From Burkholderiales bacterium (GTDB lineage: Bacteria; Pseudomonadota; Gammaproteobacteria; Burkholderiales; JAHFRG01), in assembly GCA_035543335.1 (NCBI GenBank), contig DASZZH010000034.1, positions 1-53,884 on the forward strand: a stretch of DNA of 53,884 nt, given 5' to 3'. Made by a program: the position numbers and the translations under genes. This document shows, piece after piece, positions 45,315 to 53,884 of the stretch; the stretch's first letter is position 1, and each line of letters opens with the position of its first letter. Under the pieces are notes generated by a model. That model was not told the origin of the DNA. It saw only the letters and a program-made list of their open reading frames with translations, and did no database searches.

Positions 45315-46619
45315 ATGGATAAGCAGCGTAAAGCGGTTCTTTCATTCAGCGACGGCAGCAGGGAGTCGATCGAATTCCCGATTCTTTCGGGAGCCATCGG
45401 CCCGGAGGTGATCGATATCCGCACGCTGCACGCCAAGAGCGGCATGTTTACTTACGATCCCGGATTTCTTTCGACCGCGAGCTGCACCTCAACCATCACT
45501 TATATTGACGGCGACAAGGGCATACTGCTCTATCGCGGCTACCCGATAGAGCAGCTCGCGCAGCATTGCGATTTTCTCGAGGTTTGCTATCTGCTGCTGA
45601 ACGGGGAACTTCCAAACAAGGCGCAAAAGGAAAGTTTTGACAACACCATCAAAGACCACACCATGGTGCATGAGCAGCTGGCGCGCTTCTACAGCGGCTT
45701 CCGCCGTGACGCGCATCCGATGGCGGTGATGGTGGGCGTGGTGGGTGCGCTGTCCGCTTTCTATCACGACGCCATGGATATCAGCGATGCACAGCATCGT
45801 GAAGTCTCGGCCTACCGGTTGATCGCCAAAGTGCCAACCATTGTCGCCATGTGCTACAAGTACAACATCGGCCAGCCGTTCATGTATCCGCGTAATGCGC
45901 TGAATTATGTGGAGAATTTTTTCCACATGATGTTTTCCACGCCGGCGGGGGACTACAAGGTCAATCCGGTGCTGGTGCGCGCGCTCGACCGCATCTTGAT
46001 TCTGCATGCCGATCACGAACAAAACGCGTCTACCTCTACCGTGCGCCTGTCGGGCTCGAGCGGCGCCAACCCGTTCGCCTGCATTTCCGCCGGCATCGCC
46101 TGCCTGTGGGGGCCGGCGCACGGCGGCGCCAACGAGGCCTGTCTCAACATGCTGGAGCAAATCGGCGACGTTTCCCGCATCGGCGAATACATCAAGCGCG
46201 CCAAGGACAAGAACGACCCTTTCAGGCTGATGGGCTTCGGCCACCGCGTGTACAAGAACTATGACCCGCGGGCCAAACTCATGCGCGAAACCTGCCACGA
46301 GGTGCTGAACGAGCTGGGGCTGCAAAACGATCGTCTGTTCAAGCTTGCCGTCGAGCTCGAGAAGATCGCGCTGGAAGACGATTATTTTGTTTCCAGGAAA
46401 CTCTACCCCAACGTCGATTTCTATTCCGGCATCGTGCAGCGCGCGCTGGGGATTCCGGTGAGCATGTTCACCGCGATTTTCGCCATGGCGCGCACCGTGG
46501 GCTGGATTGCGCAATGGAACGAAATGGTCTCGGACACCGAATACAAGATCGCCCGGCCGCGGCAACTCTATAACGGCGCGATGAAGCGCGACGTGGTGCC
46601 GATCACCAAGCGCAAGTAA
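45315..46619 (+). CDS. gltA: Citrate synthase (type II)
   Basis: A 434-residue hexameric-type citrate synthase (E. coli GltA 427). Hallmarks: [46 protein letters not shown] near residue 35-80, [15 protein letters not shown] near 235, [15 protein letters not shown] near 265 and [17 protein letters not shown] near 310 with the catalytic His; the Asp is in NVDFYSGIV. It feeds acetyl-CoA into the TCA cycle and lies between sdhE and sucA. Confidence 0.97.
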   Translation: MDKQRKAVLSFSDGSRESIEFPILSGAIGPEVIDIRTLHAKSGMFTYDPGFLSTASCTSTITYIDGDKGILLYRGYPIEQLAQHCDFLEVCYLLLNGELPNKAQKESFDNTIKDHTMVHEQLARFYSGFRRDAHPMAVMVGVVGALSAFYHDAMDISDAQHREVSAYRLIAKVPTIVAMCYKYNIGQPFMYPRNALNYVENFFHMMFSTPAGDYKVNPVLVRALDRILILHADHEQNASTSTVRLSGSSGANPFACISAGIACLWGPAHGGANEACLNMLEQIGDVSRIGEYIKRAKDKNDPFRLMGFGHRVYKNYDPRAKLMRETCHEVLNELGLQNDRLFKLAVELEKIALEDDYFVSRKLYPNVDFYSGIVQRALGIPVSMFTAIFAMARTVGWIAQWNEMVSDTEYKIARPRQLYNGAMKRDVVPITKRK

Positions 46620-46630
46620 AGGAGATAATC

Positions 46631-49522
46631 ATGTGGCAAAAAATGCTGGGCAATTCCTACCTGTACGGAGCGAATGCGCCGTTCATCGAGGAATTGTACG
46701 AATCTTATTTGCGCGATCCAAATTTGGTGAGCGGCGCCTGGCGCGAGTACTTTGACCAGATCAAGGGTACGGCCAACGAGGTTTCGCACAGCCTGATCCG
46801 GCAGACCTTTGTCGAGCTGGCGAAGCGCCGCGGCAATGTCCAGGCTGTGGCGGCGCCGACTCCCACCATCGCGGCGGCGGAGAAGAAACAGGTTTCAGTC
46901 CTGCAGCTGATCAACGCCCACCGCTTCCTTGGCGTGCGCCACGCCACTCTCGATCCGCTGAAGCGTCATGAGCGGCCGCACATCCCGGAACTCGACCCGG
47001 CGCATTACGGACTCGCCGAAGCGGACATGAACACCGTGTTCAACACCGGTTCGCTGGTCGGCCCCGAGACGGCGACCCTGCGGGAGATCCTGCACTCTGT
47101 CAAGCAGACCTATTGCGGCAATATCGGCGTTGAGTACATGTACATCGCCGATACTGCGCAGAAGCGCTGGATCCAGCACCGCTTCGAGTCGGTCCGCTCG
47201 CAGCCGAATTATTCTCCCGATTACAAGCGCCACATCCTGGAGCGGCTCATCGCGGCCGAGGGCCTGGAAAAATATCTGCACACCCGTTACGTCGGGCAGA
47301 AGCGGTTTTCGCTGGAAGGCGGCGACACGCTGATCCCGATGCTTGACAACCTGCTGCAGCGCGCGGGCGGGGCCGGCGTGCAGGAACTGGTGATCGGCAT
47401 GGCCCATCGCGGGCGGCTCAACGTGTTGGTCAACATCATCGGCAAGATGCCGAAGGACCTGTTTTCCGAGTTCGAGGGCAAGCACGCGGAAGACCTGCCT
47501 TCCGGCGACGTGAAGTACCACCAGGGCTTTTCTTCCGATGTCATGACACCGGGCGGGCCGATGCACCTGACGCTGGCGTTCAATCCGTCGCACCTGGAGA
47601 TTGTCAACCCGGTGGTGGAAGGCTCGGTGCGCGCGCGCCAGCACCGCAGGAAAGACCGCGAAGGCAAGCAGGTGCTGCCGGTGCTAATCCACGGTGATGC
47701 CGCGTTTGCCGGGCAGGGCGTGGTCATGGAGACGCTCAACCTCTCGCAGACGCGAGGCTACGGCACCGGCGGCACGGTGCACATCATGGTCAACAACCAG
47801 ATCGGCTTCACCACTTCGGATCCCCGCGACAGCCGCTCGACGATCTACTGCACCGACGTGGTGAAGATGGTCGAGGCGCCCATCTTCCACGTCAACGGCG
47901 ACGACCCGGAGGCGGCGGTGATGGCAATCGAGATCGCGCTCGACTACCGCATGAAATTCCAGAAGGACGCGGTCGTGGACCTGGTCTGCTTCCGCAAGCT
48001 CGGCCATAACGAACAGGACGAGCCGATGGTTACGCAGCCGCTGATGTACAAAATCATTAACAAGCATCCCGGGACCTGCAAGCTCTATGCAGACAAACTG
48101 GTTGCAGAAGGAGTCCTCAAGCCGGGCGAGGCCGAGGAAATGATTAATTCCTACCGCAGTGCAATGGATGCGGGCACCCACACCAACAAAACCATTCTTT
48201 CAAACTACAAGCCGCCGTTCGCGGTGAACTGGGCGTCCTACAAGAACACCAAGTGGAACGAGAACGACGACACGACGCTGCCGCTCGCCGATCTGCGGAT
48301 GCTGGCTGAAAAGCTGACCACCATACCGCCGAACTTCAAGCTCCATCCCCGGGTCGAAAAGATTATCGCCGACCGCCGTCTGATGGGGCAGGGCAAGCTG
48401 CCGGTTGACTGGGGCATGGCGGAGAACCTCGCCTACGCCTCGCTGCTCAAGGACGGCTTCGCGGTGCGCATCTCGGGGCAGGACTCCGGGCGCGGCACTT
48501 TTTTCCACCGCCACGCGGTGCTGCACGACCAGAACCGGGAGAGATGGGACTCGGGAAGTTACATCCCGCTGCAACACATAGCGCCCAACCAGGGCGATTT
48601 CCTTGTCATCGACTCGGTGCTGTCGGAAGAAGCGGTTCTCGGTTTCGAGTACGGGTACTCAACCTCGGAGCCGAACGAATTGGTGGTGTGGGAGGCGCAG
48701 TTCGGCGATTTCGCCAACGGTGCCCAGGTGGTGATCGATCAGTTCATCGCGGCCGGCGAAGTCAAATGGGGCCGCATCAGCGGGCTGGTCATGATGCTGC
48801 CCCACGGCTACGATGGCCAGGGACCCGAACACTCCTCCGCGCGCCTGGAGCGTTACCTGCAACTGTGCGCCGACTACAATATTCAGGTTTGCGTGCCGGC
48901 GACACCGGTGCAGATGTTCTTCCTGCTGCGCCGGCAGATGATCCGTCCTTACCGCAAGCCGCTTGTCATCATGACACCGAAGAGCCTGCTGCGCCATAAG
49001 GAGTCGGTGTCACCGCTGAAAGAGTTTGCAGAAAGCAAGTTCAAGCCCGTTAACGCCGAATGGGACGCCGACATCAAGCCGGAAAACGTCAAGCGCGTGA
49101 TCTTCTGCAGCGGCAAGGTGTTTTACGATCTGCGCGCGGCGCGCCGGGAACGCGGCATCAAGGATGTCGCCATTGTGCGCATCGCCCAGCTCTATCCTTT
49201 CCCTCACGACGATTTCCAGGAGCAGATCGACCTCTACGGCAACGCGAAGGAGGTCCTGTGGTGCCAGGAAGAACCGGGCAACCAGGGCGCGTGGCACCGC
49301 ATCCAGCACTACCTCCTGCGGCATATGCGCGCCGACCAGGTCTTGAGCTACGCCCTGCGGCCCTCATCGGCGTCGCCCGCGGTGGGATACCTCTCGCTTC
49401 ACAACCAACAGCAGAAAGAGGTCGTTGATGCCGCTTTCGGGGAAATCACGGATAACTTTGTCGTTCCGGCGAAGGGCGCCGAGTGGCAGAATATTCAACG
49501 CAAACCGCAGCGCGGCGGGTAA
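46631..49522 (+). CDS. sucA: 2-oxoglutarate dehydrogenase E1 component
   Basis: A 963-residue thiamine-diphosphate decarboxylase (E. coli 933). The N-terminal helix (SYLYGANAPFIEELYESYL) fits the E2-docking segment. Cofactor and active-site regions include GMAHRGRLNVLVNIIGK near 255, HLTLAFNPSHLEIVNPVVEG near 310, HGDAAFAGQGVVMETLNLS near 355 and QDSGRGTFFHRHA near 620. The start ATG at 46631 has GGAG upstream. It is followed by sucB and lpd, giving the full complex. Confidence 0.97.
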   Translation: MWQKMLGNSYLYGANAPFIEELYESYLRDPNLVSGAWREYFDQIKGTANEVSHSLIRQTFVELAKRRGNVQAVAAPTPTIAAAEKKQVSVLQLINAHRFLGVRHATLDPLKRHERPHIPELDPAHYGLAEADMNTVFNTGSLVGPETATLREILHSVKQTYCGNIGVEYMYIADTAQKRWIQHRFESVRSQPNYSPDYKRHILERLIAAEGLEKYLHTRYVGQKRFSLEGGDTLIPMLDNLLQRAGGAGVQELVIGMAHRGRLNVLVNIIGKMPKDLFSEFEGKHAEDLPSGDVKYHQGFSSDVMTPGGPMHLTLAFNPSHLEIVNPVVEGSVRARQHRRKDREGKQVLPVLIHGDAAFAGQGVVMETLNLSQTRGYGTGGTVHIMVNNQIGFTTSDPRDSRSTIYCTDVVKMVEAPIFHVNGDDPEAAVMAIEIALDYRMKFQKDAVVDLVCFRKLGHNEQDEPMVTQPLMYKIINKHPGTCKLYADKLVAEGVLKPGEAEEMINSYRSAMDAGTHTNKTILSNYKPPFAVNWASYKNTKWNENDDTTLPLADLRMLAEKLTTIPPNFKLHPRVEKIIADRRLMGQGKLPVDWGMAENLAYASLLKDGFAVRISGQDSGRGTFFHRHAVLHDQNRERWDSGSYIPLQHIAPNQGDFLVIDSVLSEEAVLGFEYGYSTSEPNELVVWEAQFGDFANGAQVVIDQFIAAGEVKWGRISGLVMMLPHGYDGQGPEHSSARLERYLQLCADYNIQVCVPATPVQMFFLLRRQMIRPYRKPLVIMTPKSLLRHKESVSPLKEFAESKFKPVNAEWDADIKPENVKRVIFCSGKVFYDLRAARRERGIKDVAIVRIAQLYPFPHDDFQEQIDLYGNAKEVLWCQEEPGNQGAWHRIQHYLLRHMRADQVLSYALRPSSASPAVGYLSLHNQQQKEVVDAAFGEITDNFVVPAKGAEWQNIQRKPQRGG

Positions 49523-49540
49523 ATTACTAACGGAAAAAGC

Positions 49541-50713
49541 ATGCTGATTGAAGTCAAAGTACCGCAACTATCGGAATCGGTCGCCGAAGCGACGCTGCTC
49601 GCGTGGCACAAGAAGCAAGGTGAGGCGGTCAAGCGCGACGAAAATCTGATAGACATTGAGACCGACAAGGTGGTGCTGGAACTTCCCGCGCCAAGCTCGG
49701 GGGTGCTGGCGAAAATCATCAAGAACGACGGCGCCACCGTGGTCAGCAATGAAATCATCGCCACCATTGATACCGATGCCAAACCGACAGCCGCTTCCGC
49801 TTCAGCGGCATCGGCGCTGGCCAAAACCGCGCCGGCCAAAGCGGAACAACCGGTTTTGCTGCCGGCCGCCAGGAAAATGGTTGCTGAAAACAAGCTCGAT
49901 CCCGCAGAAATCAGCGGCACGGGCCGCGGCGGGCGCGTCACCAAAGGTGATGTGCTGGCGCATCAGGAAGGTGTCGCGCAGCCCAAAGCCCGTGAACCCG
50001 CGGCGGCCGGCAGCCGCCCGGAACAGCGGGTACCGATGTCGCGGCTGCGTGCCCGCATTGCCGAGCGCCTGGTGCAATCGCAGCAGACGGCCGCGATTCT
50101 CACTACGTTTAACGAAGTCAACATGCAGCCGGTGATGGAACTGCGCAACCACTACAAGGAAAAATTCGAGAAGGAGCATGGCGTGAAACTGGGTTTCATG
50201 TCATTTTTTGTCAAGGCGGCCGTCTCCGCGCTCAAAAAGTTCCCGATCGTCAATGCATCGGTGGACGGCAATGACATTATCTATCATGGTTATTTCGATA
50301 TCGGCATCGCGGTGGGTTCTCCGCGCGGGCTGGTGGTGCCCATCATCCGCGACGCCGACCAGTTGTCGTTTGCGGACGTCGAGAAGCAGATCGCCGAGTT
50401 CGACAAGCGCGCGCAGGACGGCAAATTGAGCCTCGAAGAGCTGACCGGCGGCACCTTTTCGATTTCCAACGGCGGGGTGTTCGGCTCGATGCTGTCCACG
50501 CCCATTATCAATCCGCCGCAAAGCGCGATCCTCGGCATCCATGCCACAAAAGAGCGCCCGGTGGTGGAAAACGGCCAGATCGTGGTGCGCCCGATGAATT
50601 ATCTTGCGCTTTCCTATGACCATCGGATTATCGACGGGCGCGAAGCGGTGCTATCGCTGGTGGCGATCAAGGAAGCGCTGGAAGACCCGGCGCGGTTGCT
50701 GTTGGAACTCTGA
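49541..50713 (+). CDS. sucB: Dihydrolipoamide succinyltransferase E2 component
   Basis: A 390-residue E2. One lipoyl domain (about 1-75) has the lipoylated lysine in [14 protein letters not shown] (Lys43). An Ala/Pro linker follows, then the E3-binding domain ([20 protein letters not shown], near 105-145) and the catalytic domain (about 165-390) with the HxxxD motif in [13 protein letters not shown]. The start follows the sucA stop by 18 bases. Confidence 0.96.
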   Translation: MLIEVKVPQLSESVAEATLLAWHKKQGEAVKRDENLIDIETDKVVLELPAPSSGVLAKIIKNDGATVVSNEIIATIDTDAKPTAASASAASALAKTAPAKAEQPVLLPAARKMVAENKLDPAEISGTGRGGRVTKGDVLAHQEGVAQPKAREPAAAGSRPEQRVPMSRLRARIAERLVQSQQTAAILTTFNEVNMQPVMELRNHYKEKFEKEHGVKLGFMSFFVKAAVSALKKFPIVNASVDGNDIIYHGYFDIGIAVGSPRGLVVPIIRDADQLSFADVEKQIAEFDKRAQDGKLSLEELTGGTFSISNGGVFGSMLSTPIINPPQSAILGIHATKERPVVENGQIVVRPMNYLALSYDHRIIDGREAVLSLVAIKEALEDPARLLLEL

Positions 50714-50724
50714 AAATCTTGAAC

Positions 50725-50808
50725 CGCTGAGGACGCAAAGGACGCGGAGGAAGACAAGAACCAATAATTGATTTGGTTTTCCTCGGCGACCTCCGCGGTG
50801 CAATTATT
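50725..50808. repeat. Imperfect inverted repeat between sucB and lpd
   Basis: In the 106-base gap, ACCGCTGAGGACGC with GACGCGGAGGAA (50730-50752) faces TTTTCCTCGGCGACCTCCGCGG (from about 50776). The arms can pair around an AT-rich loop with AATAATTGATTT. Such ACCGC..GAGGA repeats are scattered in many genomes. It may set relative expression of lpd versus sucAB. Confidence 0.55.
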
Positions 50809-50819
50809 AAAGGTAAATC

Positions 50820-52250
50820 ATGGCGAAGACGTTTGATGTGGCCGTCATCGGCGCCGGTCCTGGCGGTTATGTGGCGGCGATCCGCTGCGGGCAACTGGGT
50901 CTTAACACTGTCTGTGTCGACGAGTGGAAAAACGACAAGGGCAAACCCAGCCTTGGCGGCACTTGCCTGAACGTCGGTTGCATCCCCTCCAAAGCACTGC
51001 TCGAATCCTCGGAGAATTACCAACGCGTGAAGCACAAGTTTGCCGAGCACGGCATCCAAGCGCAGAACGTGAGCCTGGACGTAGCGGCGATGCTGGCGCG
51101 CAAGAACAAGATCGTCGAGAACTTCACCGGCGGCATTGCCTTGCTGTTCAAGAAAAACAAGGTCGCGGCCATGCACGGCAAAGGCCGCCTGGTTTCCGCC
51201 GGCGCGATTTATCGGATAGAAATTGCGGATAATGGCAAGACGGAAACAATAGAAGCCAAGCATGTCATTATCGCCACCGGCTCGGTGCCGCGCCCGCTCC
51301 CCGGCGCGGAGGTGGACAACAATTTGATTGTGGACAATGCCGGCGCGCTTGCATTTAATGAGGCGCCGAAACGCCTGGGCTTGGTCGGTGCGGGCGTGAT
51401 CGGGTTGGAGATGGGCAGCGTGTGGCGGCGTCTGGGCTCGGAAGTAACCATTCTCGAGGCGCTGCCGGGATTTCTGCCGGCGGCGGATGAGCAGGTCGCG
51501 AAAGAAGCACAAAAGATTTTTACCCGGGAGCAGGGACTGGATATCCGCACCGGGGTCAAAATTACTTCGGTTAAAACCGGAAAAAAACAAGTCACGGTGG
51601 AATACCGGGATGCCCAAGGCGCCAGTCAAACGCTGGAATGCGACAAGCTGATTGTCGCCATTGGCCGCATGCCCAATACGTCCGGCTTGGGCGCGGAGAA
51701 AGTGGGATTGAAGCTTGATGGCGGCGGCTTCATCGAGGTCGATGCGCATTGCCGCACCAATTTGCCCAATCTGTTTGCGATTGGCGACGTGGTGCGCGGT
51801 CCAATGCTGGCGCACAAGGCTTCCGAAGAAGGTGTGATGGTGGCGGAAACCATTGCGGGGCAGGCGGGACACATCAATCCTGACACTATTCCTTGGGTTA
51901 TCTATACTTCGCCTGAAATCGCCTGGGTGGGCAAAACTGAACAGGAATTGAAAAAAGCCGGAGCGCAATACCGCACCGGGCAGTTTCCGTTCATGGCCAA
52001 TGGCCGCGCCAGGAGCCTCGGCGAAACCGCCGGTTTTGTAAAAATCCTCGCCGATGCCAGAACCGACCGCATTCTCGGCGTGCATATCATCGGCCCATAC
52101 GCTTCGGAAATGATTGCCGAAGCGGTGGTGGCGATGGAATTTGCCGCGAGTGCGGAGGACATCGCGCGCATCGTGCACGCCCATCCATCGCTTTCCGAGG
52201 CGTTTCACGAAGCAGCTCTGGGCGTAGACAAGCGCACCTTGCATATATGA
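50820..52250 (+). CDS. lpd: Dihydrolipoamide dehydrogenase (E3)
   Basis: A 476-residue flavoprotein disulfide reductase. FAD site [21 protein letters not shown] at the start, redox-active cysteines in [16 protein letters not shown] near residue 45, NAD fold [23 protein letters not shown] near 185, and the C-terminal [15 protein letters not shown] with the catalytic His. It completes the 2-oxoglutarate dehydrogenase complex. It lies downstream of sucB beyond a 106-base repeat-bearing gap. Confidence 0.96.
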   Translation: MAKTFDVAVIGAGPGGYVAAIRCGQLGLNTVCVDEWKNDKGKPSLGGTCLNVGCIPSKALLESSENYQRVKHKFAEHGIQAQNVSLDVAAMLARKNKIVENFTGGIALLFKKNKVAAMHGKGRLVSAGAIYRIEIADNGKTETIEAKHVIIATGSVPRPLPGAEVDNNLIVDNAGALAFNEAPKRLGLVGAGVIGLEMGSVWRRLGSEVTILEALPGFLPAADEQVAKEAQKIFTREQGLDIRTGVKITSVKTGKKQVTVEYRDAQGASQTLECDKLIVAIGRMPNTSGLGAEKVGLKLDGGGFIEVDAHCRTNLPNLFAIGDVVRGPMLAHKASEEGVMVAETIAGQAGHINPDTIPWVIYTSPEIAWVGKTEQELKKAGAQYRTGQFPFMANGRARSLGETAGFVKILADARTDRILGVHIIGPYASEMIAEAVVAMEFAASAEDIARIVHAHPSLSEAFHEAALGVDKRTLHI

Positions 52251-52380
52251 GCCGCTTGAGAGGCGGCGGGGGAATTTCAACGCACGGCAAGCCGGCTGAT
52301 CGAAATGCAGTCGCGCAGCTACCTTTCGCAGACTCACCTGTCGTAAATTTTTCTACTAGAGCCTGATTAAAAAATTGTCC

Positions 52381-53370
52381 ATGCAGAAATTCAAGGCTTA
52401 CCGGATTTTCAATGAAGCCGGCAAAACCCAAAGCCGCGTGGTGGAAATGACTCTGGATGAGCTGGATAAAGGGGAAGTGGTGCTGAAAGCCGCTTATTCC
52501 AGCGTCAATTACAAGGATGCGCTGGCGGCGACCGGCGCGGGCAAGGTGATTCGCCGTTTTCCCTGCGTCGGCGGCATCGACGTTTCCGGTACGGTGGTTT
52601 CCTGCAGCGATTCGCGATTCAAAGTGGGCGATGAAATTCTCGTGACCAGCTTCGATCTGGGCGTTTCTCACGACGGCGGCTATGCCGAATACGTGCGCGT
52701 GCCGGCGGATTGGGTGGTGCCGCTGCCCAAAGGTCTGAACCTTTTTGATGCCATGGCGCTGGGGACGGCCGGCTATACGGCGGGTCTTGCGGTGCTGCGC
52801 ATGGAGCACGAAGGCCTCAAACCCGCCAACGGCCCGGTGATCGTCACCGGCGCCACCGGCGGTGTCGGCTCGATCGCGATTGATTTACTTGCCAAGCTTG
52901 GTTACCACGTGGTGGCGTTGACCGGGAAGGAGGCCGAGGCCGATTACCTGAAAAAACTGGGCGCAAAAGAAGTGATGCTGCGCTCAAGTCTTGACTTGTC
53001 AAAGATTCGGCCCTTGGACAAAGCGACTTGGGCAGGAGCGGTGGACAGCCTTGGCGGCGACGTGCTGGCTTGGCTGGCGAGCACCATGAAGCAGGCCGGG
53101 ACGATCGCGTGCATCGGTTTGGTCGCCAGCGTCAGCCTCAACACCACGGTCGCGCCTTTCATTTTCCGCGGAGTAAGCCTGCTCGGCGTGGATTCTGCTT
53201 ATACGCCGATGCCGCAGCGGCTGGAAGTCTGGAAGCGGCTTGCGACTGACATGCGCCCGTCGCATTTAAAGGACATGACGCGTACCATTCCTCTCGACGA
53301 ATTGCTGCAGGTGTTCGACGGTTTTCTCAAAGGGCAGGTACGCGGACGCACGGTGGTTAAAATCAGCTAG
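52381..53370 (+). CDS. acuI: Acrylyl-CoA reductase / YhdH-type quinone oxidoreductase
   Basis: A 329-residue zinc-independent medium-chain dehydrogenase of the YhdH/AcuI family. Segments AYSSVNYKDALAATGAGKV near 40, FPCVGGIDVSGTV near 60 and VTGATGGVGSIAIDLLAKLGYHVVALTGK near 150 are diagnostic. AcuI reduces acrylyl-CoA to propionyl-CoA with NADPH. I chose the ATG at 52381; a TTG at 52375 is in frame, and no good ribosome site is visible. It precedes a PrpE-like gene by 13 bases and shares a window with the methylcitrate genes, which fits a propionyl-CoA role. Confidence 0.85.
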   Translation: MQKFKAYRIFNEAGKTQSRVVEMTLDELDKGEVVLKAAYSSVNYKDALAATGAGKVIRRFPCVGGIDVSGTVVSCSDSRFKVGDEILVTSFDLGVSHDGGYAEYVRVPADWVVPLPKGLNLFDAMALGTAGYTAGLAVLRMEHEGLKPANGPVIVTGATGGVGSIAIDLLAKLGYHVVALTGKEAEADYLKKLGAKEVMLRSSLDLSKIRPLDKATWAGAVDSLGGDVLAWLASTMKQAGTIACIGLVASVSLNTTVAPFIFRGVSLLGVDSAYTPMPQRLEVWKRLATDMRPSHLKDMTRTIPLDELLQVFDGFLKGQVRGRTVVKIS

Positions 53371-53383
53371 GCAGGGGAGACCA

Positions 53384-53884
53384 ATGGCGCAAAGCTACCA
53401 AGAGTTTTACCGCCGCTCCATAGAGCAACCCGATGCCTTTTGGAGCGAGCAGGCGAAGCTGGTTGATTGGCACAAGCCGTTCAATAAGGTCCTGGATTAC
53501 AGCAAACCGCCGTTTGCCAAGTGGTTTGTCGGGGGCGAAACCAATCTTTGCCATAACGCGGTGGACCGTCATGTCAAGACGCGCGGTGATCAGAAGGCGC
53601 TGATCTGGATTTCCACTGAAGTCAACCAGGAGCAAAGTTACACTTACCGCGAACTGCACACCGAAGTGCAGCGCGCAGCAGGCATGATGCAGTCGCTGGG
53701 CGTCAAAAAAGGCGACCGCGTCATCATTTATATGCCTATGGTTCCCGAAGCGGCGTTCGCAATTCTGGCATGTGCCCGCATCGGCGCGATTCATTCGGTG
53801 GTGTTCGGCGGCTTTGCCGCGGTGAGCCTGGCGGCACGCATCGATGACGCAAAACCGAAGCTGATGATCACCGCCGACGGCGGC
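53384..53884 (+). CDS. prpE: Propionyl-CoA / acetyl-CoA synthetase (partial, N-terminal)
   Basis: The first 167 codons of an AMP-forming acyl-CoA synthetase, cut by the right edge. It begins AQSYQEFYRRSIEQPDAFWS, then ETNLCHNAVDRHVKTRGDQ and IYMPMVPEAAFAILACARIG followed by AIHSVVFGGFA, which is the Acs/PrpE family. The short start, TNLCHNAVDRH and adjacency to acuI favour PrpE over Acs. GGGGAGA precedes the ATG. The catalytic C-terminal lysine region is outside the window. Confidence 0.85.
   Translation, partial: MAQSYQEFYRRSIEQPDAFWSEQAKLVDWHKPFNKVLDYSKPPFAKWFVGGETNLCHNAVDRHVKTRGDQKALIWISTEVNQEQSYTYRELHTEVQRAAGMMQSLGVKKGDRVIIYMPMVPEAAFAILACARIGAIHSVVFGGFAAVSLAARIDDAKPKLMITADGG

Overview
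This 53.9 kb window reads as the chromosome of a betaproteobacterium. The gene order msrB-yciB-yciI-bolA-ppiC-purL, the sdhCDAB-sdhE-gltA-sucAB-lpd respiratory block and the DUF3305/DUF3306-type formate dehydrogenase operon all fit that class, perhaps Nitrosomonadales or Rhodocyclales. This placement is from gene content and order only. No rRNA, tRNA or CRISPR array is visible.

Left third (1-20.5 kb): molybdenum/tungsten and formate metabolism. A complete membrane-bound, periplasm-facing formate dehydrogenase operon (377-9640) carries accessory genes, a TorD-like chaperone, a Tat-dependent Cys-type catalytic subunit, an Fe-S subunit, a cytochrome b subunit and two small uncharacterised envelope proteins. 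It ends in a bidirectional terminator facing moeA and moaA. A second moaA starts at the left edge (1-178) and shows a conversion-like block of near identity to the first. Then come an aldehyde dehydrogenase, an IS3-family transposase tail, and two decayed genes (an FAD oxidoreductase and a MoaD-like protein). These look like the remains of a tungsten-type aldehyde oxidoreductase (AOR) operon. Next is a tungstate ABC transporter (tupABC), divergent from a ModE-like/substrate-binding-domain regulator across two perfect palindromes, followed by mobB-moaD-moaE and a DUF190 gene.

20.6-22.8 kb: a compact array of three gene cassettes on the minus strand, each closed by an attC-like site (20658-20720, 21145-21234, 21832-21902), with no integron integrase in the window. 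This matches a CALIN (cluster of attC sites lacking integrase). Two cassettes encode PD-(D/E)XK-nuclease-like proteins, one of them frameshifted. The third encodes an unknown protein with a possible ADP-ribosyltransferase-like segment. This is the most accessory part of the window.

22.9-33.4 kb: housekeeping genes (nnr, purL, ppiC, bolA, yciI, yciB, msrB) and an MFS transporter. The transporter is flanked by two oppositely oriented non-autonomous elements (31187-31679, 33079-33353) that share an internal core but have unrelated terminal inverted repeats.

33.4-53.9 kb: central carbon metabolism. A minus-strand run acnA-prpD-prpC-prpB-mdh (2-methylcitrate cycle plus malate dehydrogenase) diverges from a GntR/UTRA regulator followed by sdhC-sdhD-sdhA-sdhB-sdhE-gltA-sucA-sucB-lpd, then an acuI/yhdH-type acrylyl-CoA reductase and the start of a prpE/acs-type acyl-CoA synthetase. 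Together these link propionate or acrylate activation, the methylcitrate cycle and the TCA cycle in one locus.
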